Below the pieces are notes generated by a model, which was given only the letters and a program-made list of their open reading frames with translations, was not told the origin of the DNA and did no database searches. Positions 1 through 8,715 of a DNA stretch of 64,000 bases are shown piece after piece. Position numbers and translations under genes: made by a program. This DNA comes from Hyphomicrobium sp. LHD-15 (GTDB lineage: Bacteria > Pseudomonadota > Alphaproteobacteria > Rhizobiales > Hyphomicrobiaceae), in the NCBI RefSeq assembly GCF_031157355.1, contig NZ_JAVIFT010000001.1:1054001-1118000 (forward strand), given 5' to 3'. Numbering within the stretch: the stretch's first letter is position 1; every line of letters starts with the position of its first letter.

Positions 1-1
1 C

Positions 2-439
2 GAAACCGACGCCAACAGCGCCGACTACACGACGCGGCTGAAACAACTTCCCGTCGAGTTCGTCCACGCCCTGCCGACGATCGTCACCGCGATCCGCCGC
101 CTGCAAGGCGTGCTGAACGTCGCGCGGATGGGGACGCGCATCTACGCAGCGGGAACCGAAACACTCATCGGGCTCGCCGTCCAGCTCTCACAGGAGCTCG
201 GAATGGACCCGCAAGCCGTTCTGACCGAACACCGCGGCACGCTCGCCCGCCGTGTCCAGTGCGTTCATTGCAAGGGATTTACCGAGAACGTGAAGACGAA
301 CATCGTCAAGTGCGCGCACTGCGGCACCAATCTTCTCGTCCGCGACCACTACTCGAAGCGGCTCGCGGCTTTCCAGGGTGTCTGCGTCGACGCGGAGATT
401 CCCGGCGAGCTTCCTGAAATCGTCGAGGTGTTCAAATGA
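2..439 (+). CDS. dmmA: Dimethylamine monooxygenase, DmmA-family zinc-ribbon subunit (5' end outside window)
   Basis: The frame is open from base 2, so 145 C-terminal residues are visible and the start lies before the window. Two CxxC pairs (visible residues 87/90 and 104/107, CVHC and CAHC) form an apparent zinc ribbon, as in the small DmmA-family subunit of the haem-dependent oxidative N-demethylase that converts dimethylamine to methylamine and formaldehyde. The three following genes encode the other subunits of that complex. The stop overlaps the next start as ATGA (436-439), which points to translational coupling. The family call rests on the ribbon and on operon context; published subunit letters differ between studies, so the symbol is provisional. 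Confidence 0.8.
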   Translation, partial: ETDANSADYTTRLKQLPVEFVHALPTIVTAIRRLQGVLNVARMGTRIYAAGTETLIGLAVQLSQELGMDPQAVLTEHRGTLARRVQCVHCKGFTENVKTNIVKCAHCGTNLLVRDHYSKRLAAFQGVCVDAEIPGELPEIVEVFK

Positions 440-1395
440 GCGGAGCAGAAATTCCCGTCCGCGTGGCCCGGGTCGAGACCGTCGCCGAGCGCATCAAACA
501 CGTCCGTTTCGTTCCGGTCGACGGCAGGCCGCTCCCGAAGTTTTCCGCCGGCGCGCATACCGTCGTTACGATGCGCGACGGCGCCAAGACCATCAAGAAT
601 CCCTATTCGCTTATGGGCCCGCTGAACGACACCACCGGCTACGAAATCAGCGTTCTCAAGACCAACAACTCGCACGGCGGCTCTCTTTTCGTGCACGAAA
701 AGCTCTACGAAGGGGCTTTCGTCACCCTCAGCCATCCGTCCAATCTCTTCTCCATCGATCTCAGGGCCCGCAAGCACCTGCTCATCGCGGGTGGCATCGG
801 CATCACTCCCATCATGTCGATGGCCGAACAGCTCTCGCAGATCGGCGCGCCGTTCGAGCTCCACTATTCCACGCGCACGCCGAGCTCGGGCGCCTACGTC
901 GAAACTCTGAAGCAGAAGTACGGGCGCAAGCTGCACCACTACCAGACCGTCTCGGCCCAGCGCATCGATCTCACCAATCTGCTCGGCCAGCAGCCGCTCG
1001 GAACCCATCTCTACGTCTGCGGTCCGGATGTGATGATCGAAGACGTCCTGCGGCTTGCGCAAGAAGCGGGCTGGCCGAGCCAGCATGTCCACGCCGAGCA
1101 CTTTACCGCTCCGCGCGGCGGCCTTCCGTTCGACGTGGACCTCACGAAATCGGCGCGGACCGTTCGGGTGAAGGAAGACGAAAGCATTCTGCAGGCGCTC
1201 GAATCCGCCGGGCTCGAACCGCCCTACCTCTGCCGCGGCGGGGCATGCGGGCAATGCGAGACCGCCGTCGCAAACTGCGACGGAGGCATTCTCCACTACG
1301 ACCACTATCTGACCGACGAAGAAAAGCAGGCAGGAAACAAGATCATGATCTGCGTCTCTCGCATCAAAGGATCTCGGATCGCCCTCGATCTCTGA
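436..1395 (+). CDS. dmmB: Dimethylamine monooxygenase reductase subunit (VanB/PDR family)
   Basis: A 319-residue reductase of the phthalate dioxygenase reductase/VanB type. The N-terminal part is a ferredoxin-reductase-like flavin domain, the middle holds a nucleotide-binding segment (GGIGITPIMSMAEQL near residue 117, YVCGPDVMIEDVL near 194), and the C-terminus is a plant-type 2Fe-2S ferredoxin with cysteines at about 266, 271, 274 and 306. It passes electrons from NAD(P)H through flavin and 2Fe-2S to the haem subunit. The start overlaps the upstream stop by four bases. Alone it could be any aromatic-ring oxygenase reductase; the neighbours fix it to amine demethylation. Confidence 0.88.
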   Translation: MSGAEIPVRVARVETVAERIKHVRFVPVDGRPLPKFSAGAHTVVTMRDGAKTIKNPYSLMGPLNDTTGYEISVLKTNNSHGGSLFVHEKLYEGAFVTLSHPSNLFSIDLRARKHLLIAGGIGITPIMSMAEQLSQIGAPFELHYSTRTPSSGAYVETLKQKYGRKLHHYQTVSAQRIDLTNLLGQQPLGTHLYVCGPDVMIEDVLRLAQEAGWPSQHVHAEHFTAPRGGLPFDVDLTKSARTVRVKEDESILQALESAGLEPPYLCRGGACGQCETAVANCDGGILHYDHYLTDEEKQAGNKIMICVSRIKGSRIALDL

Positions 1396-1429
1396 CCCCG
1401 ATTTCAGCGACGCGCTCAAGGAGCAGGCT

Positions 1430-2470
1430 ATGAACCAGGAATTCAAGAAAGAGACATTTCGGGACGACTACACCTTCTTCAACAGTCCCGAATCTATTCG
1501 GCGCTTTCCGTTCCCGTTCTGGGAAGACAAGTACATGTACTCGGTGAACATCGAGCCGCACACCAAGGGCCCCGCCGGCTCGGTGTTCGAGTTTCCGATC
1601 GACATCAACGAGCACTATGTTTCCGAGATGCAGGATCGCGCGATCGTGCTCAAGGAGGATCCGCTTCGCTGCCAAGCGCTGCCCCACATGATGCTTGCGC
1701 AGTGGGACTTCCTCGAACTCATCATGACGTCGATGGCGCGGGACTACCCGCAGTGGTTCTCGCTCAAGACCGAGGGCGACCATTGGCACTGGATCAACAA
1801 GCCGCTCAACATCGACCAGAAGTTCGTCTTCGGTGATGTCTCGACGCTTCCCTACGAGCCGATGGAATACATCGGCCGCCAATGCCAGGGCGACTTCTCG
1901 ATCCAGGATCAGCGTGACGGCCAGCTCTGGATAGATGCCGGCATCATCACCACGCAGGCCGACTGGTCGCTCGATTTCGACGTCGGCATGAACTTCATGG
2001 AATGGCACGGCCCCGTGCCGCTGGCCCATGACATGAAGGTGTTCGACCGCGCGTTGAAGTTCCTTCTCAACCTCCAGCTCGACCAGCCCGTTCGCCGCCT
2101 CAACTGGACCATGACGATCAATCCGCGCCTCGATACGAGCCCGGAGAACTACAACAAGTGGGGCAAGGATCGCACCACGGTCACGCCCGAGAACGTCGGG
2201 GACAAGGTGCACCTGCGCGTCGAGCTGCAGGCCTTGTGGCGTCTGCCCAGGTCCAACGCCATCCTGTTCTCGATCCGCGGCTATCTGATCAAGATGCGCG
2301 AACTCGTCACCGTCCCGAAGTGGGGACGGCGCATGCATCGCGTGCTGAAGACGCTTCCGCAAGAGCTGATCGACTACAAGGGCATCACCCGCTACCGCGA
2401 CACCACGCTGGATTGGCTCTCCAAGTACGACGACGGAGCCCCCACCTCGCAAGGCGGTGGCGCGGATTGA
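1430..2470 (+). CDS. Haem-dependent oxidative N-demethylase alpha subunit (DUF3445 family)
   Basis: A 346-residue protein of the DUF3445/HODM alpha-subunit family, the catalytic haem-binding PAS-like subunit that oxidatively demethylates dimethylamine. An AAGGAG sequence sits about six bases before the ATG. Family-like segments include MNFMEWHGPVPLAHDMKVF near residue 185 and the RRLNWTMTINPRLDTSPENY stretch near 222. It has no transmembrane segment and should act in the cytoplasm in complex with the reductase and folate-binding subunits. No gene symbol is given because published letters for this subunit are not consistent. Confidence 0.85.
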   Translation: MNQEFKKETFRDDYTFFNSPESIRRFPFPFWEDKYMYSVNIEPHTKGPAGSVFEFPIDINEHYVSEMQDRAIVLKEDPLRCQALPHMMLAQWDFLELIMTSMARDYPQWFSLKTEGDHWHWINKPLNIDQKFVFGDVSTLPYEPMEYIGRQCQGDFSIQDQRDGQLWIDAGIITTQADWSLDFDVGMNFMEWHGPVPLAHDMKVFDRALKFLLNLQLDQPVRRLNWTMTINPRLDTSPENYNKWGKDRTTVTPENVGDKVHLRVELQALWRLPRSNAILFSIRGYLIKMRELVTVPKWGRRMHRVLKTLPQELIDYKGITRYRDTTLDWLSKYDDGAPTSQGGGAD

Positions 2471-2564
2471 GGCGCGGACGGCTCCGAAAATTTCATCACG
2501 ATTTCCGCACGCGCTTTCCGGCGTGCGTCCACGACCAGACAGAATAAACTTGGAGGAATTTCTA

Positions 2565-3686
2565 ATGTCGGACATCACGCGCAAGACCGCACTCGAGAGC
2601 CGCCACCGAGCGCTCGGATCGGATCTGACCCAATCGTGGAACGGCTTGCCGATCCCGCAGAACTACTCGACCAATGCCTACGACGAGGTTGCAGCCACGC
2701 GTTATCGCGCAGGGCTCATCGAGGTCACGGGCCTCAACATCTGGAACGTATCCGGTCCCGATGCGACGACCTTCCTCAACTACCTGCTCACCACCGATAT
2801 CTCCAAGGCCGCGGCAGGCGACTCGCACATCTCGAACACGGTGAACGAAGCAGGCGCCCTCATCGACGACGTGCTCGTTTACGTCGACGGCCCGAATACG
2901 TTCCGCATCTCTCACGGCGGCGGTGCATTCGGCGAGGCGCTCAAGGAATTCTCCCCCAAGTACAACGTCAAGGTCGAGCGCGACGACGATGTGCACATTC
3001 TTTCGCTGCAGGGCCCCGTGGCACTCGAGGTGCTCACCCCTCATACGCCTGCCGATCTCGCCAAGCTCGGCTACTTCAAGCATCTGAAGACAACGATCTT
3101 CGGCCGCCCCGTCTCGATCGCGCGCGGCGGATACTCGGGTGAGCGCGGCTACGAGGTCTTCACCAGCCGGGCAGATGCCGGCTTCATTTGGGATTCGATC
3201 CTGGAAGCGGGCAAGGCGAAGGGTGTCGTTCCGGCCTCCTGGACCTGCCTCGACATCGTTCGCGTCGAATCCGGCCTTCTGTTCTTCCCGTTCGACATGC
3301 CGCACGGCGATACGACCCCCTGGGAAGTCCGCGCCGACTGGACGGTCGATCTCAGCAAGCCGGATTTCCGCGGCAAGGCGGCCGTTGCCGCAAGCAAGGG
3401 CAAGGAGCGCTCGTTCATCACCGGGCTCGAAGTCGAATCCAGCGAAGCTGCAAACCCGGGTGCCAAGATTTTCGCGGGCGGCAAGGAGGTCGGTGTCGTG
3501 ACCAGCACGACATTCAGCCAACACCTCATGAAATCGCTCGCCATGGCGCAGATCTCGCCATCGCACACTGCGCTCGGAACCGCCCTCGAGATCAACGACG
3601 GCGGAAAGACCCTCAAAGCAACCGTGGTGCAGATGCCCTTCTACGATCCGTTGCGCCTCAGAACCCATCCCCCCGTGCGCGGCTAA
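2565..3686 (+). CDS. Tetrahydrofolate-binding GcvT-like subunit of dimethylamine monooxygenase
   Basis: A 373-residue aminomethyltransferase (GcvT/YgfZ fold) protein. The start at 2565 follows GGAGG at 2552-2556; a longer frame from 2457 would overlap the upstream gene and lacks support. Typical segments are ATTFLNYLLTTDI near residue 65, ARGGYSGERGYEVF near 186 and the C-terminal barrel ending in PFYDPLRLRTHP. In this operon type the protein binds tetrahydrofolate and probably captures formaldehyde released by demethylation as methylene-THF. A terminator hairpin follows at 3711. A free-standing glycine-cleavage T protein is unlikely because no gcvH or gcvP is present. Confidence 0.8.
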   Translation: MSDITRKTALESRHRALGSDLTQSWNGLPIPQNYSTNAYDEVAATRYRAGLIEVTGLNIWNVSGPDATTFLNYLLTTDISKAAAGDSHISNTVNEAGALIDDVLVYVDGPNTFRISHGGGAFGEALKEFSPKYNVKVERDDDVHILSLQGPVALEVLTPHTPADLAKLGYFKHLKTTIFGRPVSIARGGYSGERGYEVFTSRADAGFIWDSILEAGKAKGVVPASWTCLDIVRVESGLLFFPFDMPHGDTTPWEVRADWTVDLSKPDFRGKAAVAASKGKERSFITGLEVESSEAANPGAKIFAGGKEVGVVTSTTFSQHLMKSLAMAQISPSHTALGTALEINDGGKTLKATVVQMPFYDPLRLRTHPPVRG

Positions 3687-3710
3687 GTGCAAGCTGCGTA
3701 TCCTCCCGAC

Positions 3711-3743
3711 TGGCCGGGAACCTCGTGTTTCCGGCCATTTTTT
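3711..3743 (+). terminator. Rho-independent terminator after the dimethylamine monooxygenase genes
   Basis: The arms TGGCCGGGAA (3711-3720) and TTTCCGGCCA (3728-3737) pair with one wobble, the loop is 7 nt, and six T residues follow. It lies 24 bases after the last subunit gene and separates the operon from the cupin gene. Confidence 0.8.
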
Positions 3744-3806
3744 CTTCCTGCCCCTGCCGTCCCACTGAGTGACGGCGGCAATTCCATCTAACCAAGGAGT
3801 GGTCGA

Positions 3807-4163
3807 ATGACGGTCGTAGGCTATGGCAAGCTCTTTGCTCCGAAAGCGACGCCCATTGTTACCGATCTTGACGGGTGGGTGCCCGTGGATGGGTCGCCGT
3901 CCATGAAAACCTGGATCGAGCACAAGGCCGACGACGGCAAACTGCTCACGGGCTTCTGGGAGGCGATGCCAGGCACCTACCGTGTGACTTACAAAGCCGA
4001 CGAGTTCATCCACCTGTTCGAAGGCAAGGTCACGCTTTCGGAGGATGGCGGAGAGACCAAGCAGTATGTGGCTGGCGACAGCTTCCAGATCCCGAACGGT
4101 TTCGTCGGGCTTTGGAAAACCGACGAGCGGATCCGCAAAGTTTTTGTCATCCGAATTCCCTAG
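3807..4163 (+). CDS. Small cupin-domain protein (DUF861-like)
   Basis: A 118-residue single-domain cupin. The beta-barrel core is visible as GTYRVTYKADEFIHLFEGKV (about residues 56-75) followed by GGETKQYVAGDSFQIPNGFVG, and the closest family type is the cupin_3/DUF861 group. AAGGAG at 3795-3800 precedes the ATG. It lies just after the dimethylamine operon but behind a terminator, so it may have its own promoter. Its function is not known. The usual metal-binding histidines are largely absent (only one His, in FIHLFEG), so an enzyme activity cannot be inferred. Confidence 0.75.
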   Translation: MTVVGYGKLFAPKATPIVTDLDGWVPVDGSPSMKTWIEHKADDGKLLTGFWEAMPGTYRVTYKADEFIHLFEGKVTLSEDGGETKQYVAGDSFQIPNGFVGLWKTDERIRKVFVIRIP

Positions 4164-4468
4164 GCGGGCGGCGTTGGCCATCTGCCTCGCGAACCGGCGC
4201 CGGTCCCTATTGCGATCGGCGCCGCATGCGCCTCTAAAATATTTTCCAGGATAATTATTTTATATCAATTAGTTGCCTCTAAATGTCGCGCGCCTATTTC
4301 GACGTGAACGAAGGCTTCGAGGTGCGCCATCTATGCGCCTGAGCCATGTCGCGCGCCGGCAATCACCCAACTGTATTGCATTGCTGCCATCTTGAAGGCA
4401 TGACCGGCGCTCCGATCTATAGGCGCCGGGCGGACCTACGGCCCGCGTAACGCAAGGACCTTGGCTTG
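4164..4468. other. Intergenic region with AT-rich tract and a 12-nt direct repeat
   Basis: No convincing gene is seen here. An AT-rich tract lies at about 4236-4280, unusual for the region, and could hold the aguA promoter. The 12-mer ATGTCGCGCGCC occurs twice in the same orientation, at 4283-4294 and 4346-4357. Confidence 0.5.
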
Positions 4469-5476
4469 ATGGCAGAGACGACGATTGTACCCGCTGAGTG
4501 GGCACCCCAGGTGGCGATCTGGACGGCGTGGCCTGCGGATGCCAGCGAATGGAACGACGATCTCGCAGCGCCCCGCCGCGACGTGGCCGCGCTCGTCAAA
4601 GCGCTCGCCGAAAGCAACAAGGTCTACGTGCTCGTCAACGGCGACGAGGCGGCGGAGACCGCGCAGGTCGCGCTCGGCGCTTCGGCGGAACTGGTTTCGG
4701 CCAAGTACGGCGATATCTGGCTGCGCGACACCGGCCCGATCTTCGCCCATCGCGGCAACGACCGCGCGGCGCTGCGCTTCCAGACCAACAGCTGGGGCGG
4801 CAAGTACGATCTGCCTGACGACTCGACGATCGGCGACCGCGTGGCGGATCTCGCCGGCGTGCCGATCGACCGCTTCGATTTCGTGCTCGAAGGTGGCGCG
4901 GTGGATCATGACGGCCAGGGTACCATCCTGGCCACTAAGCAGACGCTGCTCAACCCCAACCGCAACGGCTGGACCAAGGAGGCTGCGGAAGCCGAGCTTC
5001 GTCGCGCGTTCGGCACCAAGAAAGTGATCTGGGTGGACGAAGGCCTGATCGGCGATCACACCGACGGGCACATCGACAACATCGCGCGCTTCGTAGCCCC
5101 GGGGCGCGTCGTCTGCCAGGCGCCGGCCGGGCCGGACGACCCGAACGCCGACATCCTCAATGCCATCGCGAACCGGCTCGAAAACGAAACGGATGCGACC
5201 GGGCGCAAACTCGAAGTGATCCGCATTCCGGGCGTCGGGCTTTATCGCAACGCGTTGGGTGAGGTCTCTCCGGCCTCGCACATGAATTTCATCATCGCCA
5301 ACGGCGTGGTCGTGGTGCCGGTTTACGGAACGCCGACGCAGGAAGCCGCGCTCACCGCCTTGCAGGCCGTGTTCCCGGATCGCAAGGTTGTCGGCGTCTC
5401 CTCGCGCGGACTGCTTGGCTGCGGCGAAGCCGGCGGCGGCTCCTTCCATTGCATCACTCAGCAGGAACCCCTCTGA
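4469..5476 (+). CDS. aguA: Agmatine deiminase
   Basis: A 335-residue pentein-fold enzyme that hydrolyses agmatine to N-carbamoylputrescine and ammonia. Family motifs are WLRDTGPIF near residue 88, GDHTDGHIDN near 196, and the C-terminal GGGSFHCITQQ holding the catalytic cysteine (about residue 328). A TTG directly before the ATG could also start; ATG at 4469 is preferred, with AAGGAC about ten bases upstream. The stop overlaps the next gene's start as TGATG, so aguA and aguB are coupled. Together they convert agmatine to putrescine in the cytoplasm. Confidence 0.93.
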   Translation: MAETTIVPAEWAPQVAIWTAWPADASEWNDDLAAPRRDVAALVKALAESNKVYVLVNGDEAAETAQVALGASAELVSAKYGDIWLRDTGPIFAHRGNDRAALRFQTNSWGGKYDLPDDSTIGDRVADLAGVPIDRFDFVLEGGAVDHDGQGTILATKQTLLNPNRNGWTKEAAEAELRRAFGTKKVIWVDEGLIGDHTDGHIDNIARFVAPGRVVCQAPAGPDDPNADILNAIANRLENETDATGRKLEVIRIPGVGLYRNALGEVSPASHMNFIIANGVVVVPVYGTPTQEAALTALQAVFPDRKVVGVSSRGLLGCGEAGGGSFHCITQQEPL

Positions 5477-6336
5477 TGAAAAAGCGGACCATCACCGTCG
5501 CGAGCCTCCAGACCTCCTACGGGCAGGACCTCGGCGAGAACATCGAGAAGACGGAAGCGTTGGTGCGGGAAGCCGCCGAGCGCGGTGCCGACGTGGTGCT
5601 GCCCTCGGAGCTGTTCCAGGGCATCTACTTCTGCACCAAGCAGGATCCGAAGTGGTTCGAGACCGCGTTTCCGGCCGAGGATCACCCCTGCGTGAAGAAG
5701 CTCGCCAAGCTCGCCAAGAAGCTCGAAGTGGTGATCCCGATCTCGTTCTTCGAAAAGGATGGGCCGCGCTATTACAACAGCGTCGCGATCGCGGATGCGG
5801 ATGGCGAGATCCTCGGCGTCTACCGCAAGAGCCACATTCCGGACGGACCCGGCTATCAGGAGAAGTACTACTTCCGCCCCGGCGATACCGGCTTCAAGAC
5901 CTGGAAAACCAAGCGCGGGCACATCGGCGTCGGCATCTGCTGGGACCAGTGGTATCCGGAAACCGCACGCGCCATGGCGCTTCAGGGTGCGGAGGTGCTG
6001 TTCTATCCGACCGCGATCGGCTCGGAGCCTTACGACAACGCGCTCGACACCCATCTCCAGTGGCAGCGGGCGATGCAGGGGCATGCCGTCTCGAATGCCA
6101 TACCGATCGTGGCCGCAAACCGGATCGGGCTCGAGGACAACGAGGGCGTCAAGCAGCAGTTCTACGGGCACTCGTTCATCGCCGATCATCGCGGCGAGCT
6201 GGTCGAAAGCTTCGGCCGGGACGACGAAGGCGTGCTGGTGCACAAGTTCGATCTCGCGCTGATCGAAAGCTATCGCGCGGATTGGGGCTTCTTCCGCGAC
6301 AGGCGGACAGAGCTCTACGCAAAGAGCATCATTTGA
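5476..6336 (+). CDS. aguB: N-carbamoylputrescine amidase
   Basis: A 286-residue nitrilase-superfamily amidase that cleaves N-carbamoylputrescine to putrescine, CO2 and ammonia. The catalytic triad is visible: Glu45 in LPSELFQG, Lys118 in VYRKSHIPD and Cys155 in GICWDQWYPE. The start at 5476 shares its A with the aguA stop; an upstream TTG at 5449 would give an extra segment lying inside aguA and is not favoured. Length and motifs match the AguB branch rather than general nitrilases. Confidence 0.93.
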   Translation: MKKRTITVASLQTSYGQDLGENIEKTEALVREAAERGADVVLPSELFQGIYFCTKQDPKWFETAFPAEDHPCVKKLAKLAKKLEVVIPISFFEKDGPRYYNSVAIADADGEILGVYRKSHIPDGPGYQEKYYFRPGDTGFKTWKTKRGHIGVGICWDQWYPETARAMALQGAEVLFYPTAIGSEPYDNALDTHLQWQRAMQGHAVSNAIPIVAANRIGLEDNEGVKQQFYGHSFIADHRGELVESFGRDDEGVLVHKFDLALIESYRADWGFFRDRRTELYAKSII

Positions 6337-6432
6337 GTGATGCGGGTTTGAGGCGTGCACTTCGGTGCGATGCGGCTTAAGTGACGAGCTGACCGATGGC
6401 CACTAAGTCAGCTCGCCCTCCTTGTTTGGGCC

Positions 6433-6498
6433 GTGCTTCTTATCGGAAAACCGCTGCACATCCCGGATCAAGTCCGGGACAGGCTTTTTCGGAAGCAC
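6433..6498. repeat. Intergenic hairpin repeat, CCCGGAT type, copy 1
   Basis: Outer arms GTGCTTC (6433-6439) and GAAGCAC (6492-6498) enclose an inner hairpin TCCCGGA/TCCGGGA around 6461-6480. The core recurs nearly unchanged at about 19194-19218. It follows aguB and may also serve as a terminator. Confidence 0.75.
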
Positions 6499-6565
6499 GT
6501 GTCTGGGTCGTTTCCCCTCGATCTCCCTGCGCATGGATCACGAGGCATGCGTTTTTTATCTTAGT

Positions 6566-7627
6566 TTAAGGTGCGGCCGGAACTGATGCTGGTTCGGCTG
6601 CACCATTCAAAGCCGCGATCGCTTCAGGGGCAACCTCGACTTCAACTTCGGCCTCGGGCTCGGCTGCTGCTTCCGCAGCGGGCTCGGCTGGTTCTTCTTC
6701 CGCTGCGGCAGCGACTTCTGCAGCAGGCGCTTCTTCCGCAACGGCTGCGACTTCCGCTTCCGGTGCAGCCTCAGCAGCGGCAGGCGCTTCCTCGGCCGGA
6801 GCCGTTTCGGCAGCTACCTCTTCAGCAGCAGCTTCCGCGGCAGGTGCCTCCTCAGCGGCAGGGACCGCCTCGGCAGGAGCTTCCGCCGCCGCCTCGACGG
6901 GGGCAGCTTCAGCGACGGCTTCCGCTGGCGCTTCGGCAGCAGGAGCCTCCTCCGTCGCCGCGGCGACCTCGGCGGGTGCTGCTTCGGCAGGAGCCTCTTC
7001 GGCAACCGACTCAGCAGCGACTTCCGGCGCAGCTTCGGCTTCCGCGACAGGAGCGTCGGCAGCAGGTGCCGCCTCAGACGTGGTCTCAGCCGCAGCTTCT
7101 GCGGCAGGGGCCTCCTCGGAGGCTTCCGGAGCTGCATCGACAGCAGCAACGGGTGCTTCCGCTCCTTCGCTTGCCTCGGCCGGCGCAGCCGCCGCTTCCT
7201 CAGCTGGAGCTGCTTCCGCCGCGGGAGCTTCCTCCACGACTTCGGCTGCCACTTCTTCGACCGCAGCTTCTTCGGCGACGGCTTCAACAACCGTCTCTTC
7301 GGAGGCCACAGCTTCCGCCACGACTTCTTCGGCTGCCGCTTCCGCAGTTGCCTCGGCCGGTGCGGCCTCAGCTTCGGCGGTAGCCTCCGGCGCAAGAACA
7401 GGCTCGGCGAGAGCCGTTCCGCACGCGGCGATGGCGTCGAGAGGCGCTTCCGCTTGCGGAGCGATCTCGGGTGCGGCTTCCACGACGGCCGCTACCGCGG
7501 CCGGCGCAGCGGGTGCGCCTTCGATGAACTCACTCATTTCTCTTGCGAGACGCACGATCGAGTCGGCCTTGCAGCCGAGCTCCATCGCCATCCGCAAGCA
7601 GGCAAATCTCTGCTCTTGGAGGTTCAT
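6566..7627 (-). CDS. Ala/Glu/Val/Pro-rich low-complexity protein of unknown function
   Basis: A 353-residue protein with an ordinary N-terminal segment of about 35 residues (RFACLRMAMELGCKADSIV and onward, probably helical) followed by about 300 residues made almost only of Ala, Glu, Val and Pro in EEAPAAEA-like repeats. GGAG lies eight bases before the ATG. The tail is strongly acidic and likely extended or disordered. No signal peptide or membrane segment is seen. The opposite strand is also open over much of this region, but lacks a comparable ordered start and good ribosome-binding site, so the minus strand is preferred. Function is not recognised. Confidence 0.7.
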   Translation of the reverse strand: MNLQEQRFACLRMAMELGCKADSIVRLAREMSEFIEGAPAAPAAVAAVVEAAPEIAPQAEAPLDAIAACGTALAEPVLAPEATAEAEAAPAEATAEAAAEEVVAEAVASEETVVEAVAEEAAVEEVAAEVVEEAPAAEAAPAEEAAAAPAEASEGAEAPVAAVDAAPEASEEAPAAEAAAETTSEAAPAADAPVAEAEAAPEVAAESVAEEAPAEAAPAEVAAATEEAPAAEAPAEAVAEAAPVEAAAEAPAEAVPAAEEAPAAEAAAEEVAAETAPAEEAPAAAEAAPEAEVAAVAEEAPAAEVAAAAEEEPAEPAAEAAAEPEAEVEVEVAPEAIAALNGAAEPASVPAAP

Positions 7628-8088
7628 GAGAACTCCATTTTTTGGGGGTTTGCGATGTCAGTGGCGTTGCTTGGTGCGATGCAAACAACTCAAGCATCAT
7701 ACTGCTTCGTTTAACTTGAGGCTACACTTGATAGACTTCATAACTACAATATTTCCAAGTATTTTCATTCACATACCGCAATACATAATTCGAGTGCGGG
7801 ATTCTCGGCTTAAGCCGTTTGCGTGAATCAAAGTATGAGCGCGGACCTCGTTTTCGCCCTCATTCGGGCCGTCAGCGCAGCGCACACGCGGTTCTGATTT
7901 CCCTCTCCATGCCGGGCTATGCGGCATCGCGTTTGGGATGATTTCCATTTCACATGCATGATCATCCCGCGCCTCACGCCCCCTCACAAAAACGTCAGAA
8001 AAAGCGGGGTCATGCGGTCTTCTCGGGTTGCTCCCGCCCGTGCAAGACAGGACGAATGCCGATGCGCCCCCATTCCGGAGACCGACCG
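7628..8088. other. Intergenic region with AT-rich core between two divergent genes
   Basis: About 460 bases with no convincing gene. The part near 7715-7805 is clearly AT-rich relative to the surroundings and probably contains promoters for one or both flanking genes. An in-frame extension of the downstream gene to 7954 is possible, but it would precede the signal peptide and is less likely. Confidence 0.5.
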
Positions 8089-8592
8089 ATGACCCGCCGT
8101 ATTCTGATGCTCGCCGCCTCTCTCGTCGCGGCCGCCTCGCCTGCCGCAGCCAAGACGGTCGCCTACGAGGACAACAAGCTCAACTTCAGGTCCTGCGACG
8201 GCGAGAAAGTCTCGGCCCGCTGGTTCGGCGCCGACCTCGCGCTGAGCCAGGCCGGCAAGTCGCCGACAGACCCGGCTCCCACCGTCAAGTTCCTGACCTG
8301 GGACGGCCAGTGCGGCTCGTTCAAATGGAACGCCGACATCGGCGCGCTCGAAGTGACGCTCGGAGACAAGAAGCAGCCGGGTAAAATCCTGAACTTCGTC
8401 GCCTGGGACGGGTCGCGCTGGTCGGCCGCGCGCACGGGTGGCGGCTTCTTCGTCGCCAAGATCGCCGAAGAGGGCGACGCCGACCCCAAGAGCCGGATGA
8501 AGGCAGCCGGGGAGTGGGTGGCGAAGAACAACAAGCTCGGGGTCGTGGCAGCCGACATCCTGGCCGAGGAGCTGGCGGCCTCAGGGCAGTAA
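8089..8592 (+). CDS. Secreted hypothetical protein
   Basis: A 167-residue protein with a clear signal peptide (MTRRILMLAASLVAAASPAA, cleavage expected after AAA-K near residue 22). The start at 8089 is chosen because GGAG lies eight bases upstream and the signal peptide begins there. The mature part is hydrophilic with two similar segments, VKFLTWDGQCGSFKWNADIG and ILNFVAWDGSRWSAARTGG, suggesting a small internally repeated beta fold. Two cysteines (in RSCDG and GQCGS) could form a disulfide in the periplasm. No family was recognised. Confidence 0.75.
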   Translation: MTRRILMLAASLVAAASPAAAKTVAYEDNKLNFRSCDGEKVSARWFGADLALSQAGKSPTDPAPTVKFLTWDGQCGSFKWNADIGALEVTLGDKKQPGKILNFVAWDGSRWSAARTGGGFFVAKIAEEGDADPKSRMKAAGEWVAKNNKLGVVAADILAEELAASGQ

Positions 8593-8715
8593 ACGCCCCT
8601 GCCGAAAACGCAGGCCTAACCTTTCCAAAGGGCATCTCGCCGGAAAGGCATGGGGTATGCTAGGAGAGCGCCACGATTAACCCTTGTGGCGCCCGATTTC
8701 CTTTAAGCACACCCG

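Noticed and set aside
349-1446. Long open frame on the minus strand opposite the reductase gene
   Set aside because: It mirrors a strongly supported gene and its translation has no recognisable motifs; GC-rich DNA often leaves the opposite strand open.
6571-7826. Plus-strand open frames rich in Gln/Leu/Pro/Arg or Ser/Ala
   Set aside because: They arise from the repetitive codons of the minus-strand Ala/Glu-rich gene and lack an ordered start or good ribosome-binding site.
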